The notes beneath the pieces were generated by a model that searched no databases, was not told where the DNA came from, and worked only from the letters and a program-made list of their open reading frames with translations. From positions 2,116,124 to 2,180,123 of the forward strand of contig NZ_CM001977.1 of the NCBI RefSeq assembly GCF_000406165.1: a stretch of 64,000 nucleotides of DNA, read 5' to 3'. Below, in pieces: positions 9,315 to 18,421 of the stretch. The translations under genes and the position numbers were made by a program. The first letter of the stretch is position 1. Every line of letters begins with the position of its first letter. This DNA comes from Dickeya zeae NCPPB 2538. Its GTDB lineage: Bacteria; Pseudomonadota; Gammaproteobacteria; Enterobacterales; Enterobacteriaceae.

Positions 9315-11258
9315 TCAGGATGAGGCCAGTTTTTGAAGCGTCGTCAACTGGTTAACGGCGTCTTGCATGGCGTCCATCCCTTTGGCGAGATCTTTCAGAT
9401 TACCCAGATTCGCCGTCATGTTGGCCCGGTCCTTATCGGTTTCGGCACTCATGGTGGCGATTTGGTTGGCTGCCGAAATACTCTTATCCGCCATTTGCGC
9501 AGTGGTCGTGACGGTTTGCTGAGCAATGGAGCGGATATGCGCGATGGTTTGAACCGCTTCATTAATGCTGTGGGTGGTCGCGTCAACCTGCTCTTTAGAG
9601 GAACTGGCCAGTTTGCGGACTTCGTCAGCAACCACGGCGAATCCCCGGCCTGCCTCACCCGCGCGGGCGGCCTCTACGGCGGCATTCAGTGCCAGCAAGT
9701 TGGTTTTATCCGCAATCGCATTGATACCGCTGGTGATATGACTGATGCTGGTTGAAATACGTTCCAGGTCGTTAAGGCCGGTTTCCAGCCGGACCTGTGC
9801 CTCTTGTGTTTTTGAGGCAGAGTCGCTAATTGCACGGATGCTGCTTTGAGCCACATCCAGTGTATCGCTCTGGCGTAGCGTTGCCTGTTCCAGTTGGGGC
9901 ATGGCTATCAACAGCGGTGCCAACGCCTGTTCATAATCAACCACCTGTTTGACTACGGCTGACTGAATGTCATGCAGGGCTTCCCAACGCCGCAGGGCGC
10001 GTTGGGCATAATGACCGGCGTAGGCGGCGTATTCGACAGGGAAATGGTTCATGGCTTTCACGTCACGGTCAAAAAATGCCAGTGCGGATAGCGTCTGGTT
10101 GATGGGTACCCCCAGAATTTCACCAAAGCTGGAAAACCCGGCGGCGGGGACCTGATCAAAAAATTGAGCCTGCTCCAGACTGGTGTTGCCAACCCGGCGC
10201 AGTACACAGTCATTGAGCAGTAACAGCTCTGGTTTGCCATGTTGTGACACAAACTGTTGCCAGTCCCGTTCGGTGGTGGCGATAAAATCGGTTGATTGCA
10301 TAAGATGCAGTCGGTCACCAAATTCCAGGTCACAGAAAAAGGCAATATGGTCTTCTTTAATGGCGGCGACGGAACGAACGAAGTACTCGTCATTGACCTT
10401 AACCGCGAAGGTTTTTCCTGTCAGATGCTGGCTGATTTGACCTGGCGGACAGCGTAAACAGGCAGCGATCGCGTCAATAATTGGCTGCTCATGGCCGTGG
10501 GCATCGAAAACAGATTTTACCGTACGGGCGACAGGGTCAGCTTCTGCCACCAGCCAGCTCTGTTTTGTCGGTTCAAAGTTCTGGCTTTTGAATGGCGCGA
10601 ATGATTTGCCGGGCGCCATCTGACAGAACACGATTACCGCCTTTCCTTGTAGCACCGCGTTATCCGCACCAATGTAGGTACCGCTGAAATCGAGCCGTCC
10701 ACCTGCCGCACCGCCGATGGTCAGGCAGGGGAAACGGCGGCAGGCGTACCAGGCCTGCATCAAAAAGCCTTCCGATGCCGCCAGACCATCACAATAAATC
10801 AGCGCAAAGGTGTTATCCGGAGAGAGCGGCATACTGACGTTCAGGCGCTCCAGTTCTCGCTTAATGGCGTCGATTCTGACGCGAGCGCTGGGTTTGTCAT
10901 GCATGTGCAGATCGACCAGATGCACCTCATGTTTGGCGATCAGCGATTGAGGCATCCATAACCAACTGCCTTGCGGGCTATTCATCTCGCAATAAGCAGA
11001 GCGATTACGCTGACTGCATAACGTGCCGGTGGAGGAGAGGGTGATCACGGTGCGATTAGGGGCTGAAAATCGTTGCCAGGCGCGATTGACCTCGGAGAAG
11101 TTGGCTTCAGGGGGGACGAATGCCAACAACAATCCCGGCTTGGAGGGGAGCCCGAGAGCAGACAATGAGTTGGGTAAGGCGTCACACCGATAGGTGCCAC
11201 GTGCTGGGCGGTTCCTTGTTAAGCCCGGGATTGCGATATGGCTCAGGAAAGATGACAT
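9315..11258 (-). CDS. Soluble chemoreceptor with N-terminal FIST sensor
   Basis: 647 residues without a transmembrane segment or HAMP domain. Residues about 30-230 and 240-390 resemble FIST_N and FIST_C (segments FALIYCDGLAASEGF and TIGGAAGGRLDFSGTYIG); FIST domains are predicted to sense small ligands such as amino acids. The C-terminal 220 residues are a coiled coil with the methyl-accepting signalling tip EAARAGEAGRGFAVVADEV near residue 527, which contacts CheA and CheW. It should therefore be a cytoplasmic chemoreceptor. No CheR-binding pentapeptide is present. It is a single-gene unit. Confidence 0.88.
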   Translation of the reverse strand: MSSFLSHIAIPGLTRNRPARGTYRCDALPNSLSALGLPSKPGLLLAFVPPEANFSEVNRAWQRFSAPNRTVITLSSTGTLCSQRNRSAYCEMNSPQGSWLWMPQSLIAKHEVHLVDLHMHDKPSARVRIDAIKRELERLNVSMPLSPDNTFALIYCDGLAASEGFLMQAWYACRRFPCLTIGGAAGGRLDFSGTYIGADNAVLQGKAVIVFCQMAPGKSFAPFKSQNFEPTKQSWLVAEADPVARTVKSVFDAHGHEQPIIDAIAACLRCPPGQISQHLTGKTFAVKVNDEYFVRSVAAIKEDHIAFFCDLEFGDRLHLMQSTDFIATTERDWQQFVSQHGKPELLLLNDCVLRRVGNTSLEQAQFFDQVPAAGFSSFGEILGVPINQTLSALAFFDRDVKAMNHFPVEYAAYAGHYAQRALRRWEALHDIQSAVVKQVVDYEQALAPLLIAMPQLEQATLRQSDTLDVAQSSIRAISDSASKTQEAQVRLETGLNDLERISTSISHITSGINAIADKTNLLALNAAVEAARAGEAGRGFAVVADEVRKLASSSKEQVDATTHSINEAVQTIAHIRSIAQQTVTTTAQMADKSISAANQIATMSAETDKDRANMTANLGNLKDLAKGMDAMQDAVNQLTTLQKLASS

Positions 11259-11567
11259 AATGTTTCCACTCCCTATATTTAATTAATTTAATGGGAAGCC
11301 TGATTTTATCCTACGAGATGCCAATAGAGTGTAGGGTGATCGGGATCACCTGCCATTACTCGAATAGGCAAGAAATCTAATTCCGTGTGCGGGATCACAT
11401 TGATGATAGTGGTAGATGAACGAGTTAGAGAATGATAAGAAAATTATTTTGTGAAAAATGAAATTACTTAGATTTACTAATGTATTTTCGAGGTGAATGG
11501 GGGGTATTGTACGGATTGCTGCCAGAGGATGGCCGATACAGTGCGCTGTCGTATCGGCCGGAGTCCG
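11259..11567. other. Upstream region of the FIST receptor
   Basis: 309 bases between the start of the FIST receptor and the end of sodC. It contains a 16-base palindrome (11335-11350) and a second copy of its CGGGATCAC half at 11390-11398. A GGCCGATAC stem at 11531-11559 lies just beyond the sodC stop and may act as its terminator hairpin, although no clear T-run follows. No gene is seen. Confidence 0.5.
11335..11350. promoter_or_regulatory. Palindrome upstream of the FIST receptor
   Basis: GGTGATCGGGATCACC is two 7-base arms around GG, 77 bases upstream of the receptor start. The half-site CGGGATCAC recurs at 11390-11398. The arrangement suggests binding by a dimeric repressor or activator that I cannot name. 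Confidence 0.45.
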
Positions 11568-12092
11568 TTACTGGATAACGCCGCAGGCAATGCGCATTCC
11601 GCCGCCGCCGAGTTCCTTCGGTGTATCGGCGTAGTTGTCACCACCGGTATGAACCATCAAGGCGTGGTCTTTCACTTCCGATAGCGATTTCAACCGTGGT
11701 GCCAGTACTTCGTACGTGGCGCTGCCATCAGCATTGACGACCAGACCAGGCAGATCGCCCAGATGGCCTTTATCATTGTAAGGGCCAAGATGCCGACCGG
11801 TTTTTTGTGGATCCAGATGCCCACCCGCTGCCAGTGCCGGTACGGTATTGCCATTTTGCGTACCTGGCGCACAACTGGCATTAGCATGGACATGGAAGCC
11901 ATGAATGCCCGGTTGCAACCCTTTCAGGTTGGGGCTAAACAACAGGCCATACTCTGTTTCAGTGATAGTGATATTACCTAGCGTATCGCCATCGCCAGTA
12001 GGTAGCGCCTCTTTCAGTGTGACGGTCGTACTGGCCGCATGGGCGATGGCGCTGATGAACAGGCCAGACAGAATCAGTGCGTTGAGTTTCAT
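11568..12092 (-). CDS. sodC: Periplasmic Cu/Zn superoxide dismutase
   Basis: 174 residues from the ATG at 12092, which has AAGGGAG upstream and opens a signal peptide (MKLNALILSGLFISAIAHA). SodC converts superoxide to hydrogen peroxide and oxygen in the periplasm. Copper and zinc ligands are visible in GFHVHANASC, GGHLDP, KGHLGDLPGL and the late HALMVHTGGDNY; the two cysteines of the conserved disulfide are in NASC and IACGV. In a plant pathogen it would protect against the host oxidative burst. Confidence 0.96.
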   Translation of the reverse strand: MKLNALILSGLFISAIAHAASTTVTLKEALPTGDGDTLGNITITETEYGLLFSPNLKGLQPGIHGFHVHANASCAPGTQNGNTVPALAAGGHLDPQKTGRHLGPYNDKGHLGDLPGLVVNADGSATYEVLAPRLKSLSEVKDHALMVHTGGDNYADTPKELGGGGMRIACGVIQ

Positions 12093-12466
12093 GATGCTCC
12101 CTTGTTTCCATTGTCGTGTACTGCCGCAGCCCTGATTATTACGCGGCAACATCATCGGTCGTGCCGAGGGCATAAAACGCCCGTTTACCTCATCAACGGG
12201 TACCCAGGAAAATGGATTCCCTCAAGCCAAATATAGTCGGCACGGTATAGCGCGCCAGTCTTTAGTGACGTTGTCACGTATTGTCGACGGCAATCAATGC
12301 TGGAAGGGCCAGACACACCCGCATTTTGAGCATCGCCAGACGGTGTAATCGTCGACACAGGACAAAAATTGGGTCTATCACACTGATAAAACAACAATTC
12401 GATATATAGTGTAATCAGGGGATGGAAAATATGATGAAAAAATCAGGCATGAAGGAGACGAAAAAA
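12093..12466. other. Divergent region sodC / secreted protein
   Basis: 374 bases between divergent genes. The right end is AT-rich, with TATATAGTGTAAT about 65 bases before the downstream start, a likely promoter area. Short frames here lack coding character. Confidence 0.45.
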
Positions 12467-13036
12467 ATGAGTAAGGGTGTGGTAACGAAAGGGCTGTGTG
12501 GCCTGTTGCTGGCAATGCCGCTCTGCGGTTTGGCCGATAACAAAAATCCGGATTTGATTGCCGGCTATACCTCGCAACAACTGGCTAATGCGTTACCGGA
12601 GGTGGTTGATGGCTTAAAACGCCGCGGTGTGGAAGTGGATGCCAAAGAGCATTCCGTGCAGGCCGAGTATGTAGATACCGCAACGAAACGTAAGACGCTG
12701 GTCACCATTTATATTCCGCCATCAATCAGTGGGCAGGAAGCGACCAGTGAAACTGAACTGGATGCTGCGGTTGCCAGTTCCGAGAAAGAGATGCTGCGCC
12801 AGCGAATTCGCCCGGAGAAAAAGGATCTGGTTGCCGATGGCACACCAAAATTCCGGTGTCTGCTGACCATTCTGAATGATCAGGTTGTGCATTCTTTATG
12901 TTCCGCCGTGGTGAAAGGTCGGGTGGTGGAGATCCAGCCGGTCACACTGGTGGACAATAAAGCGTTTGAACCGGCACAGCAGCGCCAGGCCGCGGTGGTG
13001 TTGTCCATCGGAAAAAGTCTGCTGGCGGCTAAATAG
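12467..13036 (+). CDS. Small exported protein of unknown function
   Basis: 189 residues from the ATG at 12467, preferred because AAGGAG lies 9 bases upstream and a signal peptide starts there (MSKGVVTKGLCGLLLAMPLCGLA, cleavage likely before DNK). Upstream in-frame ATGs at 12422 and later are possible. The mature part is hydrophilic, mixed helix and strand, with two cysteines (in FRCLLT and HSLCSAV) that could form a disulfide in the periplasm. I do not recognise the family. It is a single gene followed by a good terminator. Confidence 0.7.
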   Translation: MSKGVVTKGLCGLLLAMPLCGLADNKNPDLIAGYTSQQLANALPEVVDGLKRRGVEVDAKEHSVQAEYVDTATKRKTLVTIYIPPSISGQEATSETELDAAVASSEKEMLRQRIRPEKKDLVADGTPKFRCLLTILNDQVVHSLCSAVVKGRVVEIQPVTLVDNKAFEPAQQRQAAVVLSIGKSLLAAK

Positions 13037-13061
13037 CGTGATTGTGATCGCCTGATGGCTC

Positions 13062-13088
13062 AGCCCTGCCGGTCGGTAGGGCTTTTTT
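13062..13088 (+). terminator. Terminator of the small exported protein gene
   Basis: AGCCCT and AGGGCT form the base of a stem around GCCGGTCGGT, followed by six T residues. Confidence 0.82.
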
Positions 13089-13151
13089 ATAGGTTGCGTG
13101 TGATGATAAAAAATCATCAGTGATTAATTAAGCGCGAAGTTTGCTATAATA

Positions 13152-13167
13152 TGTGATTTAAATCACA
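13152..13167. promoter_or_regulatory. Consensus CRP binding site upstream of the MCP gene
   Basis: TGTGATTTAAATCACA is a perfect palindrome and matches TGTGA-N6-TCACA exactly. It lies 95 bases before the chemoreceptor start. A TATAAT hexamer sits immediately before it at 13145-13150, so CRP could either activate a promoter downstream or block one overlapping the site. Confidence 0.8.
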
Positions 13168-13261
13168 TTAAATCGCTAAAATAAAATCAAATATTTCCGA
13201 TAAGTAAAATATCTGTGCGCTTTTAATCAGGGCGTATTCCACTTAAGTCGGAGAGGCAAGG

Positions 13262-15241
13262 ATGAGTGTGTTTGGGCGTTATGTGAGAAATCTCAAGGTT
13301 TCTCACAAGCTTTATGGCGGATTTGGCATTGTATTGTTGCTGGTTATTCTGGCATCAACGTTTAGCTCAGTGCGTTTTTTCACGATTCGTGATTTATATA
13401 TTAAGAGTTCAATCATGAATGAAATGGGCAATTTCATCGATCTGACTCGAATCGCCCGCATTAAATTCACCTATACCCTCAATGATGACAACCTGACTAA
13501 CCTGAATAAATACCTGCAGCAGGCTCGCCAATTAAATGATAAAGCGAAGGCGCTGAAATGGGATGAGACGTATCAGGGCGATTTCAAAAATGTGGAACAG
13601 GACTTCGCTGATTACACCCAAAATATCGACCGCATCAAAAGCAGTGTCGAGGGTATGAATGAAGTGACCAAAGGCATCTCGGCACTTGACCAACAAGCCG
13701 CCCCCGGTGATGCGCTGTATACCCTGTCAAATGACATCAATCTATTACGCCAATATCATCAAACGTCTGTCCTCTATGGGCAATTGGTGGATAAGGTCCA
13801 TTTGTTGCAAAAAGAGAACAGTGACGCAGCGTTTAAGGCGGTGCAAGGTGCTTATGATCAGGCGAAAAAATCTTTCGATAGCCTGAATGGCGGACTCCCG
13901 GCTGAGGTAAAAAATAGCATCAGCGAGCTTGGCGATCGTATTGAGCGCTACAACCAGAGTGGGGTGAAATATAACGACAAAGTGAATCAACTGAAGGCGT
14001 CTGATTCCGCACTCCGGGCGACCGGGGATAAATTGATTAGCGATATCGATGGTGTTCTCAAAAAAATCGGTGCTCGCAACAACGATATTATTAATAACTC
14101 TGTCTTCCAGACGGTTATTTGCGGCATCACCGCCGTTATTCTGGGGCTGTTGATCGCCTTGTCGGTTACGCGCCAGATTACCCGGCCGGTGATCGCCAAT
14201 CTGAACCTGGCGGAGAAGATAGCCAGTGGCGATTTGTCCGCCAGTGTGACCGTGGAACGGCATGATGAACTGGGACAATTGACGCTGGCAATGATGTCGA
14301 TGACGGAAAAACTGCGTCAGTTGATAGCCGATATCCGACATAGTGTGTATAGCGTGGCCAAAGCCTCTTCAGAGATTGCGGCGGGCAACCATGACCTGTC
14401 CTCACGCACTGAACAGCAGTCGTCCGCGATTGTCGAGACCGCAGCCAGTATGGAACAGTTGACCGCCACCGTGAAAAACAATGCGGATAATGCGCGTCAT
14501 GCCAGCCAGATTTCCGAACAGGCCACGGATAACGCGAATCGTGGTGGTGATATTATTCACCGGGTCGTCCAGACGATGGGCGAGATTTCCGGTAGCTCGA
14601 AAAAGATTTCCGATATCACCAGCGTCATTAACAGTATTGCGTTCCAGACCAATATTCTGGCGCTCAACGCTGCCGTGGAAGCCGCACGTGCCGGTGAGCA
14701 AGGGCGTGGGTTCGCCGTCGTAGCCGGTGAAGTCCGCAATCTGGCGCAGCGTAGTTCACAGGCGGCCAAAGAGATCGAAGGGCTGATTTCAGAATCAGTG
14801 AGCCGGGTTAATACCGGGACGGTACTGGTATCCGATGCCGGGAGCGCGATGGATGATATTGTGGCGTCCGTTAAACGGGTACACGACATTATGGGGGAAA
14901 TTGCCTCTGCGTCGGATGAACAGAGTCGTGGTATTGCGCAGATTGGTGGCGCGGTATCCGAAATGGATTCGACTATTCAGCAGAACGCCGCGATGGTGCA
15001 TGAATCCTCTGCGGCAGCAAATTCTCTGGAAGATGAAGCCGCCAGGCTCTCGCAACTGGTGTCGGTCTTCCGTCTGTCAGCGCAGGATGAGCCTCAGACA
15101 TCAGGCAACACAGCGATGTTGACCAGCCGTCTGCGTCGGCCAGAGATCGCAAATCGACAAGCGGCATTACCGGGTAGCAATACCACACCGGGTAATAGCG
15201 CTATAGCCGATACTTCGGCGGATAACTGGACAACGTTTTAA
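13262..15241 (+). CDS. Transmembrane methyl-accepting chemotaxis protein
   Basis: 659 residues. A first membrane helix (about 18-38), a mostly helical periplasmic sensor (about 40-280, four-helix-bundle type), a second helix (about 284-304), a HAMP linker, and a long cytoplasmic coiled coil follow in order. The signalling tip EAARAGEQGRGFAVVAGEV is near residue 470. The last five residues are NWTTF, close to the NWETF pentapeptide that tethers CheR and CheB in Tar and Tsr, so this should be a self-sufficient high-abundance receptor. The ligand cannot be read from sequence. A consensus CRP site upstream suggests control by carbon status. Confidence 0.93.
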   Translation: MSVFGRYVRNLKVSHKLYGGFGIVLLLVILASTFSSVRFFTIRDLYIKSSIMNEMGNFIDLTRIARIKFTYTLNDDNLTNLNKYLQQARQLNDKAKALKWDETYQGDFKNVEQDFADYTQNIDRIKSSVEGMNEVTKGISALDQQAAPGDALYTLSNDINLLRQYHQTSVLYGQLVDKVHLLQKENSDAAFKAVQGAYDQAKKSFDSLNGGLPAEVKNSISELGDRIERYNQSGVKYNDKVNQLKASDSALRATGDKLISDIDGVLKKIGARNNDIINNSVFQTVICGITAVILGLLIALSVTRQITRPVIANLNLAEKIASGDLSASVTVERHDELGQLTLAMMSMTEKLRQLIADIRHSVYSVAKASSEIAAGNHDLSSRTEQQSSAIVETAASMEQLTATVKNNADNARHASQISEQATDNANRGGDIIHRVVQTMGEISGSSKKISDITSVINSIAFQTNILALNAAVEAARAGEQGRGFAVVAGEVRNLAQRSSQAAKEIEGLISESVSRVNTGTVLVSDAGSAMDDIVASVKRVHDIMGEIASASDEQSRGIAQIGGAVSEMDSTIQQNAAMVHESSAAANSLEDEAARLSQLVSVFRLSAQDEPQTSGNTAMLTSRLRRPEIANRQAALPGSNTTPGNSAIADTSADNWTTF

Positions 15242-15266
15242 GCCGACTACCATCGGCATGGCAGAC

Positions 15267-15299
15267 AAAAACAGCAGGCCATTCGGCCTGCTGTTTTTT
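15267..15299 (+). terminator. Terminator, MCP gene / padC
   Basis: AACAGCAGGCC and GGCCTGCTGTT form a strong stem around ATTC, with T residues to the right and A residues to the left. It lies between convergent genes and is probably bidirectional. Confidence 0.9.
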
Positions 15300-15330
15300 A
15301 TGGCATCGTTATCTGGTCGATATAGCGGAA

Positions 15331-15837
15331 TCAGCGCAGATTCTGCGGAAAGTTGTCCGGCAAGTCGCTGGCCGGGCAATCAATAACGCTATTGTTGTTT
15401 TCACCACAGTCACGCACAAACGTGATGGTGGCGAATTCGTCAATCACTTCTGTCGGGTAGGCTGGGCCTGCCGCACGGTAAGATTCCATCAACGGAATGT
15501 GCTCATTCTGGAAGCAGACGGTTTTTTCCGGGTTATTGATGACCCAACGTGGGAAGAAAATGGTGCCGTGAAAAATGCGATCGCCCAGATTGACTATCAG
15601 GCTCACGTCGGTGCCGGTCGGCTCTGTCCAGGAAATTTTGTAAACATCGCTGGCGACACGGACAATGAACGACTCCTGATCTTTTACCCAACGATTGGCC
15701 ACGATACCGCTATGAATGCGGTAGTCTAATGTGTGACCATTTTTCACGTATATCTCGTAATTCCAGCCGTTATCGTAGGTATAAACCAGGTGTTTTCCTA
15801 CAAAACCGCTGAGATCGTGTTTGTCGAAAGTACTCAT
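15331..15837 (-). CDS. padC: Phenolic acid decarboxylase
   Basis: 168 residues from the ATG at 15837; the frame stays open upstream but has no ribosome site there. The enzyme decarboxylates hydroxycinnamic acids such as p-coumaric and ferulic acid to vinyl phenols, detoxifying plant phenolics. The family's FVGKHLVYTYDNGWNYEIYVKN, TLDYRIHSGIVANRWV and IFFPRWV segments are present; they line the beta-barrel active site. A divergent LysR gene lies 132 bases away, the usual pairing for pad genes in Gram-negative bacteria. Confidence 0.95.
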   Translation of the reverse strand: MSTFDKHDLSGFVGKHLVYTYDNGWNYEIYVKNGHTLDYRIHSGIVANRWVKDQESFIVRVASDVYKISWTEPTGTDVSLIVNLGDRIFHGTIFFPRWVINNPEKTVCFQNEHIPLMESYRAAGPAYPTEVIDEFATITFVRDCGENNNSVIDCPASDLPDNFPQNLR

Positions 15838-15969
15838 ACTGTTTTCCTTATTGTTGGCTGAAACAGAGTATAAGGCCTGAATAAATTGATGAATAACGCT
15901 GTTTTTAGTGTTAATTAATTCAATAATTAGATTGATTGGCTGACTTATGCCGGTAGACCAACAGATGGA

Positions 15970-16872
15970 ATGACGCAGATGCTGACGAAAACGACACTGG
16001 AGCAATGGGCGCTGTTGCGGGCAGTGGTGGAGCTGGGTGGGTTTGCTCAGGCCGCGCAAGCGCTTAACCGTAGCCAGTCTTCGGTGAGCTACCAATTATC
16101 ATTGATGCAGGAACGGCTGGGGGTCTCGTTGTTGGTGCCATCCGGGCGTCGGACGGTGTTAACTGCGCAGGGGCAGCAACTGCTGACGCAGGCTATTCCG
16201 CTGCTTAATGCCTTTCACACGCTGGAGTTGCGGGCAGACATGCTTCGGCGTGGCGGACGGGCCAGAATTGATCTGGTGGTAGATAGCATTTTCCCCAAAC
16301 CGACTTTGTTTGCGGCGCTGCGTACTTTCCAGTCGCGTCATCCGCACACTCAAGTTCATTTGATGGAGGTGCTACGCAGCGAGAGTCGGGCGCAACTTGC
16401 CGACTATCAGGCCGATATCTGGCTGATTTCCCAGCCGTGGGAGGGGATTAACCGAGGACGATTATTGATGGACATGGCATTCGTTGCTGTCGCGCGGGCA
16501 GACCATCCATTGCATCAGCAGACGCAGCCGTTGTCATTTGCGGATCTTAGCGCCTATCCATTGATTGAAATTATTGACAGACAACAGCAGAAAGAGAGCC
16601 TGCATAAACCCGCCAGCACGGAAAACTGGACATTTACCACGGTGGAAGCAGCCATCGAAGCGGTGATGCACGGTGTGGGTTATGGCTGGATGCCGCAAGC
16701 GCGTGTGGCCGATGGTCTGGCGTCCGGCATACTGAAATTGCTGCCTTTGCCACAAGGCGGGCGGCGTTTTACGCCGCTCTATCTGGTAGTGGAAGAAGAC
16801 AAACAGCCTTACGACACGGAGGTTGCGACGCTGGTGGCTCTGTTGACGGAGGCCACCGATGCTATTGCGTAA
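15970..16872 (+). CDS. LysR-type regulator, probable regulator of padC
   Basis: 300 residues (a second ATG at 15979 is also possible). An N-terminal winged helix-turn-helix (about 8-65, GGFAQAAQALNRSQSSVSYQLSLMQ) is followed by a LysR substrate-binding domain. It is transcribed divergently from padC across a 132-base AT-rich spacer, so it most likely activates padC in response to phenolic acids; this is inferred from position. It could also regulate unlinked aromatic-stress genes. Confidence 0.85.
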   Translation: MTQMLTKTTLEQWALLRAVVELGGFAQAAQALNRSQSSVSYQLSLMQERLGVSLLVPSGRRTVLTAQGQQLLTQAIPLLNAFHTLELRADMLRRGGRARIDLVVDSIFPKPTLFAALRTFQSRHPHTQVHLMEVLRSESRAQLADYQADIWLISQPWEGINRGRLLMDMAFVAVARADHPLHQQTQPLSFADLSAYPLIEIIDRQQQKESLHKPASTENWTFTTVEAAIEAVMHGVGYGWMPQARVADGLASGILKLLPLPQGGRRFTPLYLVVEEDKQPYDTEVATLVALLTEATDAIA

Positions 16873-16933
16873 AGTGACGTTGTCACTAATATTGTGGCAA
16901 TGTTGTGATAACGCGCCTTGTACAACCGCTTAC

Positions 16934-18058
16934 TCAGGCAAAATAGCGAGCTTTGAGCGGCATGAGTGCAGCGCCAATCACCGCCGGGTCATGCTGGATC
17001 TGGCTTAACAATAGCCGGGGATAACGGGCTGCGTGTCCATAGCGTGGCGGCTGTTGGGTGGGGGGCACGTTCAGTAACATCTCTCCCAATGCTGTTGGTA
17101 ACTCGCCGCCAAAGACAATCGCCGCCGGGTCGACCACCGCCCGCAGCGCATCAATGGCACGGTTCAGGCTGGGCCTGACTTCTTCAACCCAGTCTGACAC
17201 ACCTGGCCACTGTGGGTTGAACTGTTTACGCAGGGCACTGACCCGCTGAATATCGATCCCTTGTGTATTAAGCCGCTTAAGCAATTCGCCCAGCGCGGGG
17301 CGGGAGGAAAACTCCTGTTTGGTATAAATACGGCTGATTTCTCCGGCGTTGCCGAAAGAACCGGCAAAGGATTGGCCATTGAGGATGAGCCCCGCGCCAA
17401 AGCCATAGTTGAATGACAGGTAACCGAAGGTCGGGTACTGTAGCCCCGCGCCCAGCACAGATTCGCCAATCGCACCGGTGGTGGCGTTATTCTCAGTCCA
17501 GACTTCCAGATCAAACAGGGTTTCCAGCTCACTTTTGAGATCCACCAGTGACCAGTCGCGAAGCGGTTCCGGTGCGTTAAACAACCGTTTTTCTTCCACC
17601 AGATAGCCTGCCATAGCGAACCCTATGCCCACCACGGCTGACGTGGGGATCGCGCACCGCTGCAGTGCCTTACGCACCTGCTCTTTCAACATAAACAATG
17701 CGCGCGTACGGTCATCCAGCGGAATATCGAGGGTTTCTTCATAGACCACCTGGCAACCGAAGTTGCACAGACAAAACGTCAGCGCGTCGGTATTGACCGA
17801 AATACCGATGCTATACCGCGCCGACGGCGCCAGTTCCAGCGCCGGGCTGGGTTTCCCGCGGCCATGTACGATGCTTTCACCTAACTGTAATAGCCCACGC
17901 TCCAGCAGGTTATCGATGATGCGGTGTACCGAGGGTTGGGTCAGGTTGGTCTGCGGTGACACCGCAGAACGCATGATGTGCCGGTTACGACGAACGATAT
18001 CCAGAACCAGACGTTCATTCACGGTAACACTTGCATTGTCGTGAAGTATTGGCCACAT
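16934..18058 (-). CDS. ROK-family transcriptional regulator
   Basis: 374 residues. An N-terminal winged helix (about 10-70, with SPQTNLTQPSVHRIIDNLLERGLLQ) precedes an ROK sugar-kinase-like fold (GIGFAMAGYLVE, WTENNATTGAIGESVLGAG). The zinc-binding Cys cluster CxCGxxGCxE usual in NagC- and Mlc-type ROK proteins is absent: after GNAGEISRI the sequence has no cysteines. It is divergent from the ABC transporter operon at 18422 and is its likely repressor, released by a sugar-like or polyol ligand. Confidence 0.86.
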   Translation of the reverse strand: MWPILHDNASVTVNERLVLDIVRRNRHIMRSAVSPQTNLTQPSVHRIIDNLLERGLLQLGESIVHGRGKPSPALELAPSARYSIGISVNTDALTFCLCNFGCQVVYEETLDIPLDDRTRALFMLKEQVRKALQRCAIPTSAVVGIGFAMAGYLVEEKRLFNAPEPLRDWSLVDLKSELETLFDLEVWTENNATTGAIGESVLGAGLQYPTFGYLSFNYGFGAGLILNGQSFAGSFGNAGEISRIYTKQEFSSRPALGELLKRLNTQGIDIQRVSALRKQFNPQWPGVSDWVEEVRPSLNRAIDALRAVVDPAAIVFGGELPTALGEMLLNVPPTQQPPRYGHAARYPRLLLSQIQHDPAVIGAALMPLKARYFA

Positions 18059-18421
18059 CAGGCACGGGCCTCCGCGTGTGTCTTCATGGTGTTTATGATC
18101 CTTTTATCACGCCCCGTCGTGCAGTTAGCTCATGGCTGATGCCGGAAGGCATGCCGTAAATACCGGTACTGTTAATTATTAAACATAAAGAATAATAATT
18201 ATCTCTGATATCAGATACAACTCTATGGCTGATACGATTTTTTGAGATATTACAGTTAATTTAAATATATTTTCTTATATATCATTTGGTTGTGTTGTCT
18301 ATTTTCTGTGACGCATTTGAAACGTATTTGTCATTATTATTATGCATACTGCATTATAAATTCAATTGGCAGCGTTTTCACCTGATTAAACAGGTGCCTG
18401 ACGAACGACGGGGAGCGTGTG
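18059..18421. other. Divergent control region, ROK gene / ABC operon
   Basis: 363 bases, strongly AT-rich between about 18170 and 18360, holding both promoters. Several imperfect A/T inverted repeats occur, for example around 18178-18200; ROK regulators often bind such AT-rich sites, but I cannot pick one operator with confidence. No gene is seen. Confidence 0.5.

Noticed and set aside
11389..11402. TGTGCGGGATCACA as a CRP site
   Set aside because: The spacing between half-sites is two bases too short for CRP.
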